Source: Candidatus Saccharimonadota bacterium
Lineage (GTDB): Bacteria; Patescibacteriota; Saccharimonadia; Saccharimonadales; Saccharimonadaceae
Reading direction: 5' to 3'
DNA: 64,000 bases
Assembly (NCBI GenBank): GCA_905373835.1
Contig: CAJPUN010000003.1
Span: 62,001 to 126,000, forward strand
A model generated the notes under the pieces. It saw nothing but the letters and a program-made list of their open reading frames with translations, did not search any database and was not told where the DNA came from. Position 1 is the first letter of the stretch, and the number at the start of each line of letters is the position of its first letter. A program made the translations under genes and the position numbers. Below, piece by piece: positions 1 through 9,021 of this stretch.

Positions 1-139
1 ATGTCAAGCTCCTCCGTGGTATGGCTGCGTCGGCTCCTCCCGCCTGCCTTGCAATATATAATTACATCAGCTATTCTGTGATAAGAAAAGGTTTGCCCAT
101 CAATCGACCGTGGGTGGATACAAGAGAAGGAGTATGATC

Positions 140-802
140 ATGGGATGGTTTAAGAATTCGTTTGGCATTGGAGCTGGCGTAACGCTGGGGGATATGGCAG
201 CTCAGACCGGTGTTACTATGGTAGTTGATATTATTGATGGATCGACCAAGAAGCTGCAGGACGACTATCGCATAGAGCATTTTGACCCAACTGTCCGCGA
301 CGATATTTCGCACATTATTGCACGTGGCGCGCTGAGTGAGATGTCATATCCTTTTCCTACCGAGCTCGATTCCAATGCGAAGGCCGCGCAGCAGCCAGGG
401 GAGAAGAGTAGTTTTGTGCGGCGGCACAAGATCGCCGTTGGTATAACTGGTGCGCTTGTGCTGGTGGTGATCTGCAACCCCAAGCAGAGTGCCATCGTAT
501 TGCTTATTGGGCTGTGGCTGCTGGTTGTTGCCGTCGGCATCGCTATATTCAAAAAAGCAAGCCGCACTGCCACAGGCATGATGGTTGGTGCGCTCAGTGC
601 ACCAAGGGAGCAGCTTATCAAGGATGGCCAGCAGTATTGGCATATTCGCGAATATGTGCGCCAAGCTCTGGCTGCATCTGAGCTCAGCCCACAAGATGCT
701 GTACTAAAGCTTAGTCGCACCCAACTTGGGCAGCAATTCCCAGACACAGTGGAAGAGATCGAGGCAAACGCCTTTTACTATAAGCAAAAACTGCAGCAAT
801 AA
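140..802 (+). CDS. Membrane protein of unknown function
   Basis: A protein of about 220 residues that I do not recognise. The ATG at 140 follows AAGGAG by 7 nt, which favours it over in-frame starts at 134 and 110. About 100 soluble residues precede two adjacent hydrophobic segments, which contain the stretches GALVLVVI and VLLIGLWLLVVAVGIAIF. A soluble C-terminal tail of about 80 residues follows (KDGQQYWHIREYVRQAL). The likely topology is a two-pass hairpin with both ends in the cytoplasm. The cupin gene follows 20 nt downstream, so the two are probably cotranscribed. No function is assigned. Confidence 0.75.
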   Translation: MGWFKNSFGIGAGVTLGDMAAQTGVTMVVDIIDGSTKKLQDDYRIEHFDPTVRDDISHIIARGALSEMSYPFPTELDSNAKAAQQPGEKSSFVRRHKIAVGITGALVLVVICNPKQSAIVLLIGLWLLVVAVGIAIFKKASRTATGMMVGALSAPREQLIKDGQQYWHIREYVRQALAASELSPQDAVLKLSRTQLGQQFPDTVEEIEANAFYYKQKLQQ

Positions 803-822
803 GGAAGCGAAAGGAGCAACCT

Positions 823-1170
823 ATGCGCATTATCAAACGTCCAGCAACCACCATCCCCAAAGAATCTGCCCACGGCGGCAGTGGGGCACGCAAAGTCTAT
901 GTGTCGGCTGAGCACGCCACAAGCCCATATTGCGAGGCGATCACCCATGGTTGGCTGCCTGCAGGCGCGACCTTTGACTGGCATGATCACCCTGGTGTCG
1001 AAGAGACAATGATCGTCCTCAAAGGTAGTGGTGAGGTGTCTGACGCAGATGGTACATATACCTACAATCCAGGCGACGTCTTTATCTTTCCACCCGATAC
1101 GCAGCACAAAATCCACAACCCAGGGCCAGACGAACACGAGATGATATTTGTGCGTATCACGGGGAAGTAG
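823..1170 (+). CDS. Small single-domain cupin protein
   Basis: A 115-residue protein consisting of one cupin beta-barrel. Cupin motif 1 is visible as WHDHPGVEETMIVLKGSGEV (His residues and Glu that usually ligand a metal). Motif 2 is PGDVFIFPPDTQHKIHNPG. The start has a strong Shine-Dalgarno (GAAAGGAG, about 6 nt upstream). Such stand-alone cupins bind small ligands, act as isomerases or dioxygenases, or have unknown roles, so the substrate cannot be inferred. It sits directly downstream of a membrane protein gene and converges with the HTH-repeat gene. Confidence 0.85.
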   Translation: MRIIKRPATTIPKESAHGGSGARKVYVSAEHATSPYCEAITHGWLPAGATFDWHDHPGVEETMIVLKGSGEVSDADGTYTYNPGDVFIFPPDTQHKIHNPGPDEHEMIFVRITGK

Positions 1171-1280
1171 TTATTTCCATACGATACAGGCAAGACCGAG
1201 TGTCGCTAGCGTCGTCGCGAGGGCTTTTTGCTGTGGATGGTCGGCCGCACCTAGTCCTTGCTGCTACGCATGCTTCATGC

Positions 1281-2438
1281 TTAGCGAGCCACTACACCAA
1301 GCGATCGCCCTAGGTAAGCTGCCACTTGCTCAGCTTGCCTAGGCGAGAGGTGGTAGCCTCGCTTGTGAGATGGCTGGCCATTCTCGAGTTGTGTACGATA
1401 TTGTTTGGGTGTTATATTAAGGGCTTTTATAGCTTTGTTGATGGTGAGCCGCGTTGCATGGAGGCTCTTAGCGACGTCCTTGCACGGCAGGTATCCCTCT
1501 GGCGCAACGCCAAAGAGCCCTGCTTTACGCGCCTGGTTCTCGATCTTCCGCTGATCGGTGGGTGAGTAGTAGCAATATGATAGCCCGGTGGCTTTTTGAT
1601 ATTCCTCCCCTTGGATGTTAGCGCCAGCACCATTAAGCTCATCAATAATACGCCGCACTGTATTGCCACCAATGCCAAGCTTCTTGGCAACGCCATTGAG
1701 CGTGCGATATCCCTCTGGTGGTGGGGTAGACTGGAGGTGCTCGGCGAGAGTCGCTACTTGGCGCGGTGTGAGGAGATGCTGCAGTTCTGTGCCGCGCTGG
1801 GTGGTAGCGATTTTGCCAAGTTTTTCATGAATTGCAGGGTCATCCAGTGCCTTCTCAATGGTTTGTGGGGCAATACCAAGCTCTCCAGCGGCGCGGTGGA
1901 TGGTTACTTTGCCAAGTGAGCGCCGCGTTCGATCTGTATGTTGTTGCCGCTCCAGCTTCATAGCCTCAGTGATGCGCGCCCGGGCATCGGCAATCGGATG
2001 AGTGAGTGCATCCACCATGCTCGCCGTAAAGCGCTTGCCATGAGGGAGCTCTAGGCCGCAGGCTGGGTCTTGTTTGATAAGGGCGAGCAGCTCCTCCTTT
2101 GTGCAGCTCTCAAGCGATATAGGCTGTTCAGAGCTGCACTGCTGCACTGCTTGCGTATCGAGCACAAGCGTGATGTCGAGGTAGATAGCGACCGTCCGGC
2201 CTGGTTGTTGGCGTTTTTTGTGTGGTGGTATTGTGACAAGGTAGCGAGAGGAGTTCATTGCTGCTTCTGTGCTACTATCCTCAGGCTCAGTATTGCCAGA
2301 GATAGCTACATCATGGGTGTCGTAGTTAAGGTCATTCGCAAGCAAAAACAACAGATACTGGCGGTCTTTCTCCAGCTGCGCTGCCCGCTCATTGTCTGGC
2401 GAGTACTCGGGAAGGTGGGGTGATGGGCGATGTTCCAT
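1281..2438 (-). CDS. Protein with three tandem helix-turn-helix units
   Basis: A 385-residue soluble protein. The C-terminal half holds three related units of about 70 residues. Each begins with an HTH-like segment (near residues 178-198, 246-267 and 317-339, for example LNGVAKKLGIGGNTVRRII). Each ends in a second short helix pattern resembling LTPRQVATLAEHL. Residues 1-170 are unlike these repeats and unrecognised. The repeated HTH array suggests DNA binding, perhaps to a repeated or long operator. Its own promoter has a consensus TTGACA box overlapped by an inverted repeat, which suggests autoregulation. Function is otherwise unknown. Confidence 0.7.
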   Translation of the reverse strand: MEHRPSPHLPEYSPDNERAAQLEKDRQYLLFLLANDLNYDTHDVAISGNTEPEDSSTEAAMNSSRYLVTIPPHKKRQQPGRTVAIYLDITLVLDTQAVQQCSSEQPISLESCTKEELLALIKQDPACGLELPHGKRFTASMVDALTHPIADARARITEAMKLERQQHTDRTRRSLGKVTIHRAAGELGIAPQTIEKALDDPAIHEKLGKIATTQRGTELQHLLTPRQVATLAEHLQSTPPPEGYRTLNGVAKKLGIGGNTVRRIIDELNGAGANIQGEEYQKATGLSYCYYSPTDQRKIENQARKAGLFGVAPEGYLPCKDVAKSLHATRLTINKAIKALNITPKQYRTQLENGQPSHKRGYHLSPRQAEQVAAYLGRSLGVVAR

Positions 2439-2447
2439 AACAGAGTA

Positions 2448-2490
2448 GTGTATTATATAGTATAGATTGCAATATTGTCAACAATATGAC
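2448..2490 (-). promoter_or_regulatory. Promoter with overlapping palindrome upstream of the HTH-repeat gene
   Basis: Reading on the minus strand, TTGACA is followed after 18 nt by TATAAT, a near-consensus sigma-70 type promoter and one of the few here with a clear -35. An inverted repeat ATATTGT-CA-ACAATAT (2472-2487) covers the -35. That is the expected place for a repressor site, so autoregulation by the HTH-repeat protein is plausible but untested. Confidence 0.6.
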
Positions 2491-2576
2491 TGAACGCTAG
2501 TACGTCATACCAAAACGTGGTACGATACAAACATGTTAACTCTAAAGAGAAATCTATAAAGAAAATATGAGGTACT

Positions 2577-3626
2577 ATGAACGCAGACCAATCATCGGCT
2601 CAGCCAGCAGAAGCGCCGAAGCCTATTAATGGTGCACAACTCGTCTCACTTATTAATGCCCTACGCAAACTCCCCTGGCCAATGACGTATGAGGTGTATG
2701 ATAGCCTTATCCAAGAATTTGGCTGGCAACTCATCAGGCAGCCCGATGCAGCGCAGTCACAGAATGATAGCCAGCAATATATGCATTACGATGGCGGCGT
2801 GCCGCTGCTTGCGACAGTGGAGAATGGCTTCGTTGAGTCGGTTGGTGGCAGTGTGGTAGTTGACATGATTCATGAGTTATCTACCAAGGAATGCCGTGAA
2901 CTATACGACGAATACTGCGCAGCCGGCACGGCGGCCTGGGGCTGGCCAACCGATGTGCGACACAAAGACAACCTCGCCGGTACGATATGGAAAGGCTTTG
3001 CTCCACAAACACTAGCTTCGCGGGAGCATGTTAGTATTAACATCAACGAGATGGATAAGACGATCATGTTTGTTGTTGCTAGTAGGCAAACTGGTGCGCC
3101 GCACGATAACGCACGTCGGCCGCGTACAATTCAGCCCTATCCGGGCCCCGACCCGCTGCCCCGCCTAGAGAGCGAACTAAACAAGGAGACATATTTCTCT
3201 CCAGAGCAATTCACTAGCTGGATCGATCGCATTCTCAGCCAACCATCACTGCGCTCTATGCAGCAGTTTGATACTACAATGCAGAGCCACGGTTGGCAGC
3301 TTATGAAGCAAGAGGAAAATACCTGGTGGTATTATGATGGGCCGTTGCGCATTATGGTGTCGAGCGAAGGTGGTGCTGTATCGATGGTCGTCGTATGGTT
3401 TGCTAATGGTTCACCCACAGCAGAGTGCCTCGACCTCTACCGCCAATATGTGCAGGCTGGGCAAACAGCCTGGGGTGATCCAAGCGATGAAGTGGACGAA
3501 GCTGAGCATGCTGCAGAAGGTTTGGCTATCTCGACCATCTGGACAACCAACCAAGACAGCACCATCACTCTTATGCAGAGTACAGATAAGCTCTATACAC
3601 TCATCGATGTTGCCGCTCAGTCGTAG
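2577..3626 (+). CDS. Two-module repeat protein, paralogue of the adjacent giant protein
   Basis: A 349-residue soluble protein without signal peptide. It contains two copies of an approximately 140-residue module (near residues 20-170 and 215-345). Each copy starts with a helix pattern L-x-LPW-x-M-x-YDxxxxxxGWQL, continues through beta-rich sequence, and ends in CxxLYxxYxxAGxxAWGxP. The second copy is very close to the last module of the giant protein encoded immediately downstream, which points to duplication between the two genes. The module resembles actinobacterial families of unknown function (DUF6301 comes to mind, unchecked). A role as an immunity or inhibitor array is speculative. Confidence 0.8.
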   Translation: MNADQSSAQPAEAPKPINGAQLVSLINALRKLPWPMTYEVYDSLIQEFGWQLIRQPDAAQSQNDSQQYMHYDGGVPLLATVENGFVESVGGSVVVDMIHELSTKECRELYDEYCAAGTAAWGWPTDVRHKDNLAGTIWKGFAPQTLASREHVSININEMDKTIMFVVASRQTGAPHDNARRPRTIQPYPGPDPLPRLESELNKETYFSPEQFTSWIDRILSQPSLRSMQQFDTTMQSHGWQLMKQEENTWWYYDGPLRIMVSSEGGAVSMVVVWFANGSPTAECLDLYRQYVQAGQTAWGDPSDEVDEAEHAAEGLAISTIWTTNQDSTITLMQSTDKLYTLIDVAAQS

Positions 3627-3714
3627 GGTGTCTCATGATGCTCGTGCGATAGAATCAAAAGTGATATAGTACAAGGTACCTCATAAGATATAGACAACAG
3701 TACAAGGATGATAT

Positions 3715-6700
3715 ATGAAGAAAAAACAATCATCGCAAATACGGAAAAAGCCTCCAGTAGCGTCATTGGAGAGTCCCACAGCGCTTATTGAATGGATTGA
3801 TGCGATCAAAGCTATGCCATGGTCATCAGCTTGGTCTGAGATAGCGACACTGGTCTCTTCGTATGGATGGAAGGCAAAGCTGGGTGATGAGAGAAATGAA
3901 GAACATTCGCTTGTTTTTGAAGATACTACTGGGCACACAGTCATCGTTCAACGTGATGACGACGAAAGCCGCTATAGTATCACGCGTACTGTCGCTCAAG
4001 CAAAGAACAAACGGTTGCAGCGCAAATCCTACGACGAATACCTCCAAGCGGCCCATGCCGCGTGGGGCAAGCCAAAGGAATATACCGATTACGGCAAATG
4101 GGGCCAATATGCACCACGTGAGCCAGTTACGTATCAGTGGCGATTTTTCCCTATTAAAGATGAGATTTCTTGTGCCAGAGATATTGATATCATACAGCAA
4201 ACATGCACGATTGATTTTAGCCCAGTAGACACAAAAGCAAAGCAGTGGGACATCAAGGTATCGTTGCATGTTGAGAAGAATCTTTCCACGCAGCAGTCAC
4301 CACCGCACATGACAGGGCGTGGCTGGGTGGCAGCACTGACCTGGCTCGCGTCATTGCCATGGCCATTGTTTGAATATGAGCTTGATGCTATTCAATCATC
4401 ATTGGGATGGCATTGGTATAGAGATACAACGTATGATGATTGGCATGGTAATGTCCTTGTTAAAGACACGGTAGGGAATGAGGATGAAGTCGGCGGAAAA
4501 AGGCCGGTACGTGATCTGATTCTTGAGTATCGCTTACCTGGTGACGCAAGAAAAAATGAGATACGAGGTCTGCTCATCGAATATTATCAAGCAGCAACTA
4601 ATGTATGGGGCGTCGCGATACCTCAACAATCAACATTTGACTCATCACTATGCTGGCAGTGGAAAGTGTCAACAGGTGTCGTCATTACGCTCGGTATGCG
4701 GCCTGCAACCCCTGATGATTATGACCAGGGGCTACCGTCGAGTTATGTTTTGTACACAATCATCGCCACAGATACGAAGCAGCATAATCGAACAAACAAT
4801 CCATATGGTGTTATGTCGCCTCCGGCAATATCTCCAGCGCTAGCCACGGCTCACCAAGCATGGGATATCTTTGAAGATGAGTTATATAAAACATTACGTC
4901 AGTTAAGTGCGCAGCCGCGTCACTACGCGTTGCTATTTGATAGCGATGAAACAGAGCTCCAGTGGAAGAATAATATCATTACACTTGCCAGCCAGGGGAT
5001 TAACAACGCGACGGCGATGGTAATTAGTATAAGTGGCCTTCCGTATGAGACAGAAAAAAGCCAGCTACAAGCGTGCGGTTTTGTTGAGGATGTTGAGAGG
5101 TACTGCTTGGAATGTCGATTGCCGCAAGCTGCCACCAAAGAGCAGCTGCGTGCGGCCGCCCATGGGTGTGTTGTCTGGCTCCGCGATACCCGAGGTATAA
5201 ACTCGCCAAGCCGGTTACTGGTATGGACAGTACAGATTCCAGAGATTGAGATGGATATCTGGTGGCAACAGCGAAAGGATGCAATTGATCCTGGTCAGCT
5301 CTCTATTGCCAACGATCATTTACTGCACGCTGGTGTGCGCAGTGTCAATCTGCATCCCGATCATGAAGCGGTTTATCGCCAGTATAGCGAGAAGTTCTCC
5401 ACACTTGATCTCACGCAAATACCCAGGGATTATGGCCTCTCATCCCGTCTCGAGAGCGATGTGTTAGGGTGGTTTTATGGTATCGGGTCGCTATCGTGGC
5501 CCATGACAAAGCATGAGGTATTAGATGCTATTCGACAGGAGCTTGACTGGGAGATAGATACGCAGCCAGGATGTGTCAATAACGTTATTCACCTTGTATC
5601 TCCAGCGCAGCACCGTCGAAGTATTATTTGTGAAGACAAGCGGAATGTGATGAACTTTTCCGTTGATGGGCTATCACCTGCTGAGGCGCAGGCGTTCTAT
5701 GCTTACTGTACTGAGTATGGCGCGACTGTCTGGGGTGGAGTAGATTCATCGTACAGTACACCCCGGCAAAATATGCTCACATGGTGCCATCATTATGTGA
5801 AGGATAAGCAGATTATTCGTGAGTCTTGCAGGCTGTGGCATAGTAAAACAGAACAGCAGCAGAGTGTCTCTATAACACTTGACATACAACAGGTTGCACC
5901 AGCGCACGACCATGAGTACATGACTCCGCGTAGTTTTGTCAATATAATCAATTGGTTTAACGACCTGACAAAGCCATCAATGAGGCCAAACTTCACAGCG
6001 GTGAGCAACGTGTTTGGATGGTATAGTCATCGAATTACCGAGTCAAGCCAGGTTGGTGTGCTTGCTGCGATCGATTGGCCAGATGAAGATAACCCTGATG
6101 AATATACCCTTTCGTTCACATTCCAACTGCCAGATGGTATGAGTACTGATGATGTCCATACACTATGGCAGACGTATGTTGAGGCGGGTAATCACGCATG
6201 GGGCACGGCGCAGCTGCAACGAGATCGTCATGTTGCGCACTGGATTATGCCATCTCAGGATATGCCATCGTATAAGCGTCTGACGCTTGGCATCAGGCCA
6301 GCCACTGAAGCAGATCATAAAAGGCAGCTTTTCTCAGAGTCAATCTTGTATGCAAAGTTTGAGGTTGTGTGGTATGAGTGGCATAATCCAGCGTTAGATA
6401 CAACGCTTGCAAGCGACACATCACTAACTGCTGACTTTGCCTACCCAACATGGGAGGTGTTTGAGGATGCGTTATATCAGACACTGCAGTCGTTTTGCAG
6501 GCAGTCGCGGCAGTATGCCATAATGGTAGATGATGCAATGGAAAGCTGGAAACAACGGACTGCCATACGATTGAAAGGCCTAGGGGTGGTTGATGACGCG
6601 CATGTAGTCATCTCATTTGATGGATGTACAAGACGAACTGGCTTTACTCAACTAACAAATGATGAGCAACAACAATTATGCGCACTTGGATTCAGAAAAG

Positions 6701-7512
6701 GTAAGTATGACTGGGAGTGCCACGTGCCAAAAGCCGCTTCTGACCAAGCACTACGTGCAGCAGCACATGGTTGCGTCGTACGTTTACGCGATATAAGCGG
6801 CATTACGTCGCCAGCCGACATGCTTAATTGGACGTGGCAACTGCCACAGCTTGAGTCTGCAAATCATCAACTTGCTACCGCTCAGCTCGATAGCGGCCAA
6901 CCGTATATGATTAATTTTGATCTTGCCCGTCTTGGGGTACAGCAGCATAACGCACAAGGTGCGCCTGGTTTTCGCACGTACTCGCTCATGAAAAAGCAGT
7001 TTGATGCCAAGATGCAGGTATATCCCACCCCAGAGCAATATACTGCTCAAGTCAATCGTATTTTGAGCCAGGTGTGGCCGCTATCCATGGAGCAGTTTGA
7101 TAACGCGATGCGACAGCAGGGCTGGCGGATAATGAGCATAATGCCCCATATGAAGGCGGTACGGTGGTATCATGATGGGGCGCTGTCGATGCAAGTGTCT
7201 AGTCATAAGGATACTGTCACTCAGGTAAAGATATGTTTTGCAAGTCAGTTACCCGTCATGGATTGTCTTGACCTTTATCGTTGCTACGCGCAGGCTGGGC
7301 GCGCAGCGTGGGGTGAACCAGTCGATGGTGATAATATAGGTGAGATTGAACATATCACGGAGGATATACGTATCTCAACCACCTGGAGAACTGACATGGG
7401 CGATACAATCACCCTCGTGCAGCGTGCGGATCAGCTTGATGCATCAATTGATATTGCCAAGCGGCATAGCCCAAGACATCCTAACTCGCCCCATGCTATA
7501 ATACCCCTATGA
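3715..7512 (+). CDS. Giant modular repeat protein (A-A-B-A-A-B-A)
   Basis: A 1265-residue soluble protein with no signal peptide or transmembrane segment. It contains five copies of module A, near residues 18-170, 203-346, 582-726, 741-885 and 1109-1249. Each A module begins with a tryptophan-rich helix (LPWP-type) and has an AWG or VWG motif about 90 residues later. Two copies of a different module B lie near 382-517 and 911-1047, with FEDxLYxTL at the start and AxxQxLRAAAHGCVVxLRDxxGIxSP near the end. The order A-A-B, A-A-B, A implies duplication of a three-module block. The start has an AAGGATG site. The stop overlaps the metG start by ATGA. Function is unknown. Confidence 0.85.
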   Translation: MKKKQSSQIRKKPPVASLESPTALIEWIDAIKAMPWSSAWSEIATLVSSYGWKAKLGDERNEEHSLVFEDTTGHTVIVQRDDDESRYSITRTVAQAKNKRLQRKSYDEYLQAAHAAWGKPKEYTDYGKWGQYAPREPVTYQWRFFPIKDEISCARDIDIIQQTCTIDFSPVDTKAKQWDIKVSLHVEKNLSTQQSPPHMTGRGWVAALTWLASLPWPLFEYELDAIQSSLGWHWYRDTTYDDWHGNVLVKDTVGNEDEVGGKRPVRDLILEYRLPGDARKNEIRGLLIEYYQAATNVWGVAIPQQSTFDSSLCWQWKVSTGVVITLGMRPATPDDYDQGLPSSYVLYTIIATDTKQHNRTNNPYGVMSPPAISPALATAHQAWDIFEDELYKTLRQLSAQPRHYALLFDSDETELQWKNNIITLASQGINNATAMVISISGLPYETEKSQLQACGFVEDVERYCLECRLPQAATKEQLRAAAHGCVVWLRDTRGINSPSRLLVWTVQIPEIEMDIWWQQRKDAIDPGQLSIANDHLLHAGVRSVNLHPDHEAVYRQYSEKFSTLDLTQIPRDYGLSSRLESDVLGWFYGIGSLSWPMTKHEVLDAIRQELDWEIDTQPGCVNNVIHLVSPAQHRRSIICEDKRNVMNFSVDGLSPAEAQAFYAYCTEYGATVWGGVDSSYSTPRQNMLTWCHHYVKDKQIIRESCRLWHSKTEQQQSVSITLDIQQVAPAHDHEYMTPRSFVNIINWFNDLTKPSMRPNFTAVSNVFGWYSHRITESSQVGVLAAIDWPDEDNPDEYTLSFTFQLPDGMSTDDVHTLWQTYVEAGNHAWGTAQLQRDRHVAHWIMPSQDMPSYKRLTLGIRPATEADHKRQLFSESILYAKFEVVWYEWHNPALDTTLASDTSLTADFAYPTWEVFEDALYQTLQSFCRQSRQYAIMVDDAMESWKQRTAIRLKGLGVVDDAHVVISFDGCTRRTGFTQLTNDEQQQLCALGFRKGKYDWECHVPKAASDQALRAAAHGCVVRLRDISGITSPADMLNWTWQLPQLESANHQLATAQLDSGQPYMINFDLARLGVQQHNAQGAPGFRTYSLMKKQFDAKMQVYPTPEQYTAQVNRILSQVWPLSMEQFDNAMRQQGWRIMSIMPHMKAVRWYHDGALSMQVSSHKDTVTQVKICFASQLPVMDCLDLYRCYAQAGRAAWGEPVDGDNIGEIEHITEDIRISTTWRTDMGDTITLVQRADQLDASIDIAKRHSPRHPNSPHAIIPL
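7494..7508 (+). promoter_or_regulatory. Extended -10 promoter of metG, predicted leaderless
   Basis: TGCTATAAT (7494-7502) ends 7 nt before the A of the metG ATG, so transcription should start on the start codon. It lies inside the 3' end of the giant repeat gene. The aligned alaS promoter is almost identical. Confidence 0.75.
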
Positions 7513-9005
7513 CCAAACAACACGCCTACATCACCACTGCTATTCCTTATGTCAACGGTAAGCCGCATATTGGCAATGCGCTCGACTATCTCCTGGCCGA
7601 TATCTGGGCACGCTATCAGAAGCAAAATGGCCACGAGGTACGCTTCCAAGTTGGCACAGACGAACACGGTAATAAAATCGCTGTCAAGGCTCAGGCGAAT
7701 GGGCTCGACCCGCAGGGTTATGTGGACAGTATGTATGGCAACTTCAAAGTCTTGATGGAGGCAGTTGGCGCAGAATACACTGACTTTATCCGCACGACCG
7801 ACCCACACCACGTTGCAGCAGTGCAATACATCTGGCAGCGGCTTGCTCAGGCAGGGCTGATCTACAAGCACACCTATGAGGGCTGGTACTGCATGGGGCA
7901 TGAGGCATTCTTTACCGACAAGGAAGTCCACGAGACAAATGGCATATGTCCTGATCACCAAACACCGTATGAGCGCGTCTCAGAGGAGAACTACTACCTC
8001 AAAGCGAGTGCCTTTACCGAGCAGATTCGCCAAGCTATTACTGAAGGCCGGATGAAAATCGTACCTGAGTTCCGCAAAAATGAGTTCCTCGAGCTTATCA
8101 AAAATGGTGTCCAAGATGTCTCAATTAGCCGCCCACGCAAAACACTCAGCTGGGGTGTGCCAGTGCCAGGCGACGACAGCCAGGTGATGTACGTCTGGCT
8201 CGATGCCTTAGCCAATTACATTACAGTACTGGGCTATCCAGATAAGGCCGAGTGGCAGGCATATTGGCCAGCCGATGTGCAGGTGATTGGCAAGGATATC
8301 TTGCGCTTCCATGCAGGGATCTGGCCCGCTATGTTGCTCGGGCTCGACCTCCCACTACCGAAGACGCTGCTCGTCCACGGCTTTGTCCATGTTGGGGGTA
8401 GCAAGATGAGCAAAACAGTCGGCAATGTGGTCGACCCAATGGAGATTATCCAGAGCTATGGGGCTGATGCCTTCCGTTACTTCTTTGCTCGTCATATTCC
8501 TACCCAAGACGATGGAGATTTCACCTGGGAGAAATTTGAGAAGGCATACAACGGCGAGCTCGGTAATGACCTCGGCAACCTTGTGCAGCGGGTAGCAGCC
8601 ATGCTGACGCGCTACCAAGCAGGAGTGATTGGCGATGCGCCGCAAGCCGAGCACGATATGACCATTTACCGCGACATGATGCAGCGGCTGGAGTTCGACA
8701 AAGCACTCGATGAAGTATGGAGTTCCGTCCGCAGCCTCAACCAATATCTTGAGCGGGTCAAGCCATGGGAAATCGCCAAGCGCCGCGCGACCGACCACGA
8801 TGCCGAGTCGCACCTGAGTGAAGTCTTAGCCTATGCGGCCAGTACGTTGCTGCAGATTGCCGATGAGCTTGTGCCATTCATGCCTACTACTGCTCGGGCT
8901 GTCCACACTATCTTTGGCACTGGTGTCGTGCCAGCCGACGTCCCACCGCTGTTCCCGAAGCGCTATATTCACACTCCCGACCCACGAGCTCGCGCCGCCT
9001 CATAA
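7509..9005 (+). CDS. metG: Methionyl-tRNA synthetase
   Basis: This charges tRNA-Met with methionine in the cytosol. The class I signatures are both present: PYVNGKPHIGN near residue 14 (HIGH motif) and GSKMSKTVGN near residue 298 (KMSKS). The zinc-knuckle region is reduced to GWYCMGHEAFF...CPDHQ rather than a full four-cysteine knuckle. At 498 residues the enzyme stops after the anticodon-binding helical domain and lacks the C-terminal EMAP II/Trbp111-like domain seen in longer bacterial forms. Its ATG overlaps the stop of the giant repeat gene, but it also has its own leaderless promoter. tatD follows 16 nt downstream. Confidence 0.97.
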   Translation: MTKQHAYITTAIPYVNGKPHIGNALDYLLADIWARYQKQNGHEVRFQVGTDEHGNKIAVKAQANGLDPQGYVDSMYGNFKVLMEAVGAEYTDFIRTTDPHHVAAVQYIWQRLAQAGLIYKHTYEGWYCMGHEAFFTDKEVHETNGICPDHQTPYERVSEENYYLKASAFTEQIRQAITEGRMKIVPEFRKNEFLELIKNGVQDVSISRPRKTLSWGVPVPGDDSQVMYVWLDALANYITVLGYPDKAEWQAYWPADVQVIGKDILRFHAGIWPAMLLGLDLPLPKTLLVHGFVHVGGSKMSKTVGNVVDPMEIIQSYGADAFRYFFARHIPTQDDGDFTWEKFEKAYNGELGNDLGNLVQRVAAMLTRYQAGVIGDAPQAEHDMTIYRDMMQRLEFDKALDEVWSSVRSLNQYLERVKPWEIAKRRATDHDAESHLSEVLAYAASTLLQIADELVPFMPTTARAVHTIFGTGVVPADVPPLFPKRYIHTPDPRARAAS

Positions 9006-9021
9006 AACAAAGGAGTAAGCT

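Noticed and set aside
1..81. An ATG-initiated 26-codon frame at the left edge of the window.
   Set aside because: No ribosome site or known motif; upstream context is missing, so coding cannot be judged.
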